Assembly: GCA_910577655.1 (NCBI GenBank)
Contig: CAJTOW010000130.1
Span: forward strand, 1 to 10,338
Source of the DNA: an uncultured Lachnospiraceae bacterium
GTDB lineage: Bacteria > Bacillota > Clostridia > Lachnospirales > Lachnospiraceae
Length of the DNA: 10,338 nt
Direction of reading: 5' to 3'
The translations under genes and the position numbers were made by a program. Positions 6,450-10,338 of this stretch are shown in pieces (positions within the stretch are counted from its first letter, which is position 1; each line of letters begins with the position of its first letter). A model generated the notes under the pieces. The model ran no database searches and was not told the DNA's origin. It saw only the letters and a list, made by a program, of their open reading frames with translations.

Positions 6450-6475
6450 AAATGTTTGTTTAGGAGGTTTTAAAA

Positions 6476-7147
6476 ATGCGTGCGTATCATATGCGGTATG
6501 ACGTTCTGATTTCTATGGGAGCCGCGTTTCTGGCGAGCTGGGGCGTCGGAAAGGGGGTAGACGTGGTGACGGCTATGACCTATTCCAGTTATGTGCAGGA
6601 GCATACGGTTGCGGAAAATCAGGTGGGAGGAATCGCCGGTGACGAAATCTTCCGGGCAGAGAGTATTGATGACCTGCTTTCCCATGATACCTTTACCATC
6701 GTGTCGGAGGGTATTTCCTACCGGAATGACGGGGGCGGTTATTACAATAACCAGTACATGCAGAATGTGGAGCTGGCTTCCGGGGAGCGTGTGGCTGCGC
6801 TGATCGATATTTCCAGTGTACAGAATACCGGGGCGGATATCTTTTCTGGGGACGCGATTCTGCCGGTTGGCCAGGTGGTCTATGAGGATCTGACCCAGAG
6901 TGAGAATTTTATGACCCAGATCCAGAGCGGGTATAAGCTGGACAGGACGGATTTTTATGTGGATATGATGGGCCATGGCGGAGCGGCCAGCCTGGAAAGT
7001 TATCAGGAGTATAAGAAGATACCTTATCAGGCGGCAGCATTTATTATCGTGTTCCCTCTGTTCCATGCCCTGGGGTCAAGGCTTGGAGTGTTCCCCTATT
7101 TCTTTGAGCCAAGGGAGAAAAAGAAGAAGAAATCTGAATGGGATTAA
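6476..7147 (+). CDS. Two-helix membrane protein of unknown function
   Basis: A 223-residue protein I do not recognise. AGGAGG at 6462-6467 supports the first ATG. Residues about 9-34 (DVLISMGAAFLASWGVGKGVDVV) form an N-terminal membrane helix or uncleaved signal. Residues about 35-180 form a polar, acidic domain with no cysteines, including a Gly/Tyr-rich turn (GGGYYNNQY). Residues about 184-212 (YQAAAFIIVFPLFHALGSRLGVFPYFF) form a second helix. The protein ends in a very basic tail (REKKKKKSEWD). The basic tail suggests the C-terminus is cytoplasmic and the middle domain extracytoplasmic, a hairpin topology. It has its own promoter, and no partner is obvious: the acetyltransferase follows after 94 bp containing a repeated hairpin. 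No catalytic motif was seen. Confidence 0.75.
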   Translation: MRAYHMRYDVLISMGAAFLASWGVGKGVDVVTAMTYSSYVQEHTVAENQVGGIAGDEIFRAESIDDLLSHDTFTIVSEGISYRNDGGGYYNNQYMQNVELASGERVAALIDISSVQNTGADIFSGDAILPVGQVVYEDLTQSENFMTQIQSGYKLDRTDFYVDMMGHGGAASLESYQEYKKIPYQAAAFIIVFPLFHALGSRLGVFPYFFEPREKKKKKSEWD

Positions 7148-7164
7148 TGGGCAGCAGGGATGTG

Positions 7165-7195
7165 GTGGCAGTTCAGGGAGTATCTGAGCTGTTGC
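7165..7195 (+). repeat. 31-nt intergenic hairpin, copy 2
   Basis: GTGGCAGTTCA and TGAGCTGTTGC enclose a 9-nt loop (GGGAGTATC). Compared with copy 1 (2432-2462), all four arm changes are A to G and keep every one of the 11 pairs as G-U wobbles on the plus strand; the minus strand would gain A-C mismatches. It lies between the membrane protein and the acetyltransferase. Confidence 0.65.
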
Positions 7196-7241
7196 GGGAT
7201 GTCAGGTGTCATAAATACATGTTTTGAGAAAGGAGCAGCGA

Positions 7242-8462
7242 ATGATCCGGTATCTGGATGGGAATGAAAAGGCTGGGAGCAGGGATCTCTGGGAGGAGGC
7301 ATTTCCAGAAGACTCCAGGTCTTTTGATGATTATTATTTTGTGGAGAAGCTGAAGGATAACCGGATTCTGGTGCTGGAGGAGACCCGACTGGAGGAGACT
7401 CTACTGGATGAAAGCCAGTTGGATGAGGCCCAGCTGGAGGAAAGCTATCTGGAAAAGACCCAGGAGGTGGCTGGGATGGGGATTCGGAATGAATGGATCG
7501 CTTCCATGATCCATCTGAATCCCTATGAAGTACGGGCAGCAGGTGAGAAGTGGCATATAGATTATCTGGTGGGAGTGGCAACCCGGAAGGGGCGGAGACA
7601 CCGGGGCTATATGCGGAAGCTCCTGGGCCGGATGATGGAGGATATGAGGAGCCGGGGAATGCCGTTCTGTTTCCTGATGCCGGCGGATGCTGCAATCTAC
7701 CAGCCTTTTGGATTTACCTATATTTACCGGCAGCCCTTCATGAAGCTGAAGGATGGAATAGAGCTGGATGAACAGGAGATACTGTTGGCAGACGTTGGCG
7801 GAAGGACATTTCCGGATCTTACAGAGCTGTCCATCTGGATGAACGAATGGCTCCAGTCCCGCTATGATGTATTTGCAGTCAGGGATGAGGCTTATGTGCG
7901 CCGCCTTTTAAAAGAGCTTGCCAGTGAGAATGGGAGCTTCCGTCTTTTGTATGATGGGGAGGTTCTGGTGGGTATGATCAGCGAATGGGGACTTGAGAAA
8001 CGGGAACAGCGGCTTCTGTACTGCGGGGATGCGTATGTGGAGGAGGTCAGAGAACCAGAGCCTGCTATCATGGCCCGGATCATTACGCCGGAAAATTTTG
8101 TCAGGGCAATCCGCCTGGAGGAGACATATGCGGGGGAGGAGCTGACGATTCGTCTGGAGCTGGTGGATCCGCTGATTCAGGAAAATGACGGGCGGTGGAT
8201 GTGGCATCTGGATAAGAAGAGTTCCTGGATGGAGCGTCAGACAGGAACTATGAGACAGGAAGCAGATGTACATGGAATTCCGTTTCCTGAGGCAATACAG
8301 GAAATCTGGGGTATGACAGCAGAGGAGATAGAACTTTCACTTACAATAGAAGAATTTACATTATGGCTGTTTGGCTATGGGTTACCGGAAGCAGTGCAGA
8401 GGCTGGGGCTGGATAAAGCAGTGCGGGCTTTGCAGGGGGTATTTCTGGATGAGATCGTATAG
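7242..8462 (+). CDS. Eis-like GNAT-family N-acetyltransferase
   Basis: A 406-residue protein of the size and layout of Eis-type acetyltransferases: an N-terminal GNAT domain with the acetyl-CoA loop in VGVATRKGRRHRGYMRKLL (residues 110-128) and the family words FCFLMPADAAIYQPFGFTYIYRQPF; a second, degenerate GNAT-like region (about 160-280); and a C-terminal sterol-carrier-like domain (about 285-406) opening with AIMARIITPENFVRAI. Eis enzymes acetylate amines, including aminoglycosides in mycobacteria; the substrate here is unknown. AAAGGAG (7229-7235) decides for the ATG at 7242 over the TTG at 7224. Residues 45-74 are six acidic five-residue repeats inserted where relatives, as I recall them, have a short strand connection before SMIHLNPY. 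The rest looks intact. Confidence 0.88.
   Translation: MIRYLDGNEKAGSRDLWEEAFPEDSRSFDDYYFVEKLKDNRILVLEETRLEETLLDESQLDEAQLEESYLEKTQEVAGMGIRNEWIASMIHLNPYEVRAAGEKWHIDYLVGVATRKGRRHRGYMRKLLGRMMEDMRSRGMPFCFLMPADAAIYQPFGFTYIYRQPFMKLKDGIELDEQEILLADVGGRTFPDLTELSIWMNEWLQSRYDVFAVRDEAYVRRLLKELASENGSFRLLYDGEVLVGMISEWGLEKREQRLLYCGDAYVEEVREPEPAIMARIITPENFVRAIRLEETYAGEELTIRLELVDPLIQENDGRWMWHLDKKSSWMERQTGTMRQEADVHGIPFPEAIQEIWGMTAEEIELSLTIEEFTLWLFGYGLPEAVQRLGLDKAVRALQGVFLDEIV
7374..7463 (+). repeat. 15-bp coding minisatellite (six units)
   Basis: Six uninterrupted 15-bp units encode LEETR, LEETL, LDESQ, LDEAQ, LEESY and LEKTQ. Consensus per unit is Leu, two acidic residues, a small residue and a variable one. 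The units have drifted in bases while keeping the pattern. Gain or loss of a unit would keep the reading frame. Confidence 0.85.
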
Positions 8463-8476
8463 AAAGATTATCTGGG

Positions 8477-8507
8477 AAAATTTGTCTATAGTGGTTTAGA
8501 CGATTTT
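8477..8507 (+). terminator. Weak terminator-like hairpin after the acetyltransferase
   Basis: AAAAT-tt-GTCTA (8477-8488) pairs with TAGAC-g-ATTTT (8497-8507) around an 8-nt loop, 15 nt after the stop codon. The T-run is short and the stem AT-rich, so termination is likely partial and the XRE gene may be reached by read-through. Confidence 0.4.
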
Positions 8508-8529
8508 GGGAGAAACTATATGTAACAGG

Positions 8530-8560
8530 GTAACAGTTCTGGATCGACCGGAGCTGCAGC
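8530..8560 (+). repeat. 31-nt intergenic hairpin, copy 3
   Basis: GTAACAGTTCTGG (8530-8542) faces CCGGAGCTGCAGC (8548-8560) around the loop ATCGA. The first ten bases are identical to copy 1 and the total length is again 31 nt. Eleven of 13 positions pair if G-U is allowed, with two mismatches near the base. It ends 7 nt before the ribosome site of the XRE gene. Confidence 0.55.
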
Positions 8561-8579
8561 AAATGTAGAGGAGGTACTT

Positions 8580-9083
8580 ATGGGAAAGAAAGTTGGGGCG
8601 TTGATCAAGGAGGCACGGGCGGCAGCAGGACTGACCCAGGAGCAGCTGGCCCAGAAGGTAGAGGGCGTGACTGTTTCTGCCATCAGCAAAGCGGAGCGTG
8701 GTGAAGCAGAGCTGACCCAGGAAGCATTGAAAAAGATTGCAAAGGCCACGGGAGTGACCCAGGCTTCCCTGCTGAAGGCAGCCAGAGGTGAAGGGAAGAA
8801 GAGCACTGGGAAGACCACGGTCAGGCCAGTGGGGAAAACAGCATCTGTATCAGGAAAGGCTGCCCGGAAAACCACTGGGAAAACTACCGGAAAAGCATCA
8901 GGAAAGACTACGGAGCTGAAACTGACCGCGACGGAGAAGAATCTGGTGCAGTTGTACAGAAAAGCAGATTCCGGTATGAAGAAGATGGTCATAAGCCTGC
9001 TGAAGGGTGAGAAGCCTGAGGCAGGAGATTTGCTGGAAACCCTGGTAGGCGGTGCAATAAATATGCTGGGTGGGAAGAAATGA
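8580..9083 (+). CDS. XRE-family regulator with a GKT-rich linker
   Basis: A 167-residue protein. Residues 8-68 are an XRE/Cro-type helix-turn-helix (LIKEARAAAGLTQEQLAQKV, VSAISKAERGEAELTQEALKKIAKATGV). Residues 69-114 are a low-complexity basic linker made of Gly, Lys, Thr, Ser and Ala, with repeated GKTT and GKAS words. Residues 115-143 (LTATEKNLVQLYRKADSGMKKMVISLL) resemble the C-terminal helical segment that follows the helix-turn-helix in many clostridial XRE regulators. The tail is short and Gly-rich. The linker resembles histone-H1 or Alba-like tails and may bind DNA nonspecifically; that is inference. AGAGGAGG (8567-8574) fixes the start. No partner toxin gene is adjacent, so a toxin-antitoxin role is not supported. 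Confidence 0.85.
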   Translation: MGKKVGALIKEARAAAGLTQEQLAQKVEGVTVSAISKAERGEAELTQEALKKIAKATGVTQASLLKAARGEGKKSTGKTTVRPVGKTASVSGKAARKTTGKTTGKASGKTTELKLTATEKNLVQLYRKADSGMKKMVISLLKGEKPEAGDLLETLVGGAINMLGGKK

Positions 9084-9096
9084 CAGCGATATAAAA

Positions 9097-9127
9097 GGGA
9101 GGCACACTCTGTAGCAGTTTGTCTCCC
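9097..9127. terminator. Hairpin between convergent genes
   Basis: GGGAGGCA (9097-9104) pairs with TGTCTCCC (9120-9127), eight pairs with one G-T, in the gap between the convergent XRE and AraC genes. There is no T-run on either side, so it is at best a weak or factor-dependent terminator for both. Confidence 0.35.
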
Positions 9128-9133
9128 GGAAAG

Positions 9134-9592
9134 CTATGAGGATATCCCATGCTGATGGGGCCCATGGGTGTCGGCAATTTCCCGGTACATCCCAGGTGCA
9201 AGCCCTATAAACTGGCTGAAATAATTTGTAAAATGGCTCTGGTCTGAGAAACCAGTCCGCATGGCGGCTTCTGCCAGCGGCATTCCTCCGGCCAGCAGCC
9301 TTTTTGCTTCATTGATTCGGATGGTCTCCAGATAGCGGTATGGTGTGACACCCCTGGAACGGGTAAAGGCGCGGAGCAGGGTTGATTTGCTGAGTCCTGC
9401 ATAGCGGCAGATCTGATCCAGACAGATCCGTTCTGCAAAATGCTCATCCATGTACTGGCAGGCTTTCTCAATCTCCTGACGGCATTCGGGAATACAGCGC
9501 TCAAAGGGCTGTCCGTAGCGCTGGATCAGCAGGGAGATCAGGAGCAGAAGCATCTCCTCCCTGCCCATTTTTCCGGTTCCGGATAAGATCAT
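9134..9592 (-). pseudogene. AraC-family regulator, C-terminal half only
   Basis: 152 residues hold a complete AraC DNA-binding domain: first helix-turn-helix about 59-79 (LDQICRYAGLSKSTLLRAFTR), second about 105-127, and the signature TGFSDQSHFTNYFSQFIGLAPGMYR (113-137). Relatives of this type are usually about 270-290 residues, with an N-terminal cupin-like ligand domain; here the frame opens at GREEMLLLLISLLIQRYG, which normally joins the two halves. Just upstream, from about 9597, the DNA becomes AT-rich, so the N-terminal half was probably cut off by insertion of, or deletion next to, that foreign segment. The ATG at 9590-9592 has only a weak AAAAGGG upstream and an in-frame stop three codons earlier. 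A DNA-binding fragment could still be made, so it is not certainly dead. Confidence 0.7.
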
Positions 9593-9619
9593 TGTCCCTT
9601 TTCATAAAAATGTGTGGGT

Positions 9620-9650
9620 GGTATAAACATGTATAGATATACATTATACC
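9620..9650. promoter_or_regulatory. AT-rich dyad at the island edge
   Basis: GGTATA-aac-ATGTAT-agat-ATACAT-TATACC forms a near-perfect dyad with a three-base bulge, 28 bp upstream of the truncated AraC start. It could be an operator, a mobile-element end or simply an AT-rich hairpin; no partner sequence is seen elsewhere in the window. Confidence 0.35.
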
Positions 9651-9662
9651 GTATATAAATGT

Positions 9663-9701
9663 ATGAGTATACGCAAATTTGATTGTGTATACTCATTTTT
9701 T
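9663..9701 (+). terminator. Orphan intrinsic terminator
   Basis: ATGAGTATAC (9663-9672) and GTATACTCAT (9687-9696) form a perfect 10-bp stem with a 14-nt loop, running into six Ts (9696-9701). On the plus strand it has the full form of an intrinsic terminator, but no plus-strand gene lies directly before it, suggesting the gene it served has been lost. Confidence 0.6.
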
Positions 9702-9967
9702 ATTGTTATAGACGAGTAAAGAGTCTTTTCATAGTTATAGAAGTGAAAATAAGGAGGTGGTATGTTTTGAAATAATGTGACTATGTTGAAAAATAACACA
9801 ACTATGTTTTAGATTGTATCACCTAAGTTATAATGTATCACCCTTAAGTTTTGGAGTAATGAGCACACACGTTATCTATTATAAGCACTATATATTAAAC
9901 AAACTCTTTTGTAGTAAAGGGTACAGTCCATCATTTTGGGCGAGTACAACTATAAAGGAGTAAGTTT
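9702..9967 (+). other. AT-rich intergenic region with short direct repeats
   Basis: No gene is seen in these 266 bases. TGTATCACC(C)TTAAGTT-like words occur at 9815-9829 and 9834-9850, a 19-bp period. ACTATGTT occurs at 9780-9787 and 9801-9808, a 21-bp period. A perfect TATAAT lies at 9829-9834 without a good -35. A strong AAGGAGG (9751-9757) is followed four bases later by ATG TTT TGA, a two-codon frame (9762-9770). The region may hold operators for the downstream nuclease gene or remains of a lost gene. Confidence 0.4.
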
Positions 9968-10338
9968 ATGAGTATAAGTAGGGTGTTTAATCCAAGAAAT
10001 TGTGATAATGGTATTGAGTTTGAGGCATACGTTGTAGATTATTTGAATAAGTTTGGACTTAATGCACGAAGAACCAAGGGTGATGATGGTGGCGTGGATG
10101 TTATAGCCACATACTCTCATAACAATGTAGATTATAATTTTTATATTCAGTGTAAGTTTCAAAATAGGATGCAAGGAAAAGAACCCATTCAGGAAATTTA
10201 TGCAGGAATGCACTTTAGAAATGACAAAAATGGATATCCAGTTGTGATTACAAATAATAATTTTAGTATAGAATCACAGAAATATGCTAGAGCGTGTTTG
10301 AAAATTCATTCCTGGCATCTGCACGCCCCACTTCGCGG
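9968..10338 (+). CDS. Mrr-like restriction endonuclease, 3' end outside window
   Basis: The first 123 residues of a PD-(D/E)XK endonuclease of the Mrr_cat type. GIEFEAYVVDYLNKFG (15-30) is the opening helix with its conserved acidic residue. KGDDGGVDVIATY (37-49) carries the catalytic Asp44, and FYIQCKF (58-64) the Gln61-x-Lys63 catalytic pair. PVVITNNNFSIESQKYARA follows the pattern of the strand and helix after the active site. Mrr-type enzymes cut foreign, often methylated, DNA and usually carry a second DNA-reading domain, which would lie outside this window. AAAGGAG (9954-9960) supports the ATG. Its low GC and codon use differ sharply from all other genes here, which suggests horizontal transfer. 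The last residues (IHSWHLHAPLRG) look unlike the family and coincide with a jump in GC. Confidence 0.78.
   Translation, partial: MSISRVFNPRNCDNGIEFEAYVVDYLNKFGLNARRTKGDDGGVDVIATYSHNNVDYNFYIQCKFQNRMQGKEPIQEIYAGMHFRNDKNGYPVVITNNNFSIESQKYARACLKIHSWHLHAPLR

Noticed and set aside
7224..7241. TTG start for the acetyltransferase
   Set aside because: The AAAGGAG ribosome site falls inside this extension, and the ATG at 7242 matches the family N-terminus.
7374..7463. CRISPR-like array
   Set aside because: The 15-bp units are contiguous with no spacers and encode a regular in-frame peptide repeat.
8580..9083. Antitoxin of a toxin-antitoxin pair
   Set aside because: No small toxin gene lies on either side; the neighbours are an Eis-like enzyme and a convergent AraC remnant.
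9950..10213. 87-codon minus-strand frame in the AT-rich end
   Set aside because: It is antisense to the Mrr-like gene, which shows catalytic motifs and a ribosome site.

Overview
The window reads as chromosomal DNA from a low-to-mid GC Firmicute, most likely a gut anaerobe of the Lachnospiraceae. This is inferred from the strong AGGAGG-type ribosome binding sites, the protein families present (Rpn nuclease, AlbA_2/RecG-like ATP-binding protein, Eis-like GNAT, sucrose/trehalose-type PTS permease) and their wording. No rRNA, tRNA or CRISPR array was seen.

Layout. (1) 1-1140 is a graveyard: a MATE transporter fragment joined out of frame to a cytidylate-kinase-like fragment, abutting a reverse-strand Rpn-family nuclease pseudogene with three traceable lesions. 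(2) 1144-5651 is a divergent carbohydrate locus: a LacI-family regulator on the minus strand, then a metallo-beta-lactamase-fold hydrolase and a one-piece PTS permease (IIB-IIC-IIA) on the plus strand. Both promoters can be read, and each has a twin ACCGGT-N6-ACCGGT operator, 270 bp apart. The DNA between them holds nested inverted repeats that lie outside both predicted transcripts. (3) 5652-6475 holds a terminator-like hairpin and a decayed AlbA_2/ATP-binding gene on the minus strand. (4) 6476-9083 is a plus-strand run: a two-helix membrane protein of unknown function, an Eis-like GNAT with an in-frame 15-bp minisatellite, and an XRE regulator with a histone-like GKT linker. (5) 9134-9592 is an AraC regulator reduced to its C-terminal half. 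(6) From about 9597 the DNA becomes strongly AT-rich and carries the start of an Mrr-like PD-(D/E)XK endonuclease that runs off the window.

Working model. The LacI-type protein probably represses the hydrolase-permease pair by binding just downstream of its start site, and may loop to the second operator beside its own promoter. The permease would import and phosphorylate a sugar. No glycosidase is encoded here, so the hydrolase is the only candidate downstream enzyme.

The most unusual signals are a family of three 31-nt intergenic hairpins with the same length and matching arms (2432-2462, 7165-7195, 8530-8560), the three-way-junction-like repeat cluster at 2322-2492, and the hydrolase-PTS pairing. 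Everything here comes from reading the sequence by eye; no searches or folding calculations were run.
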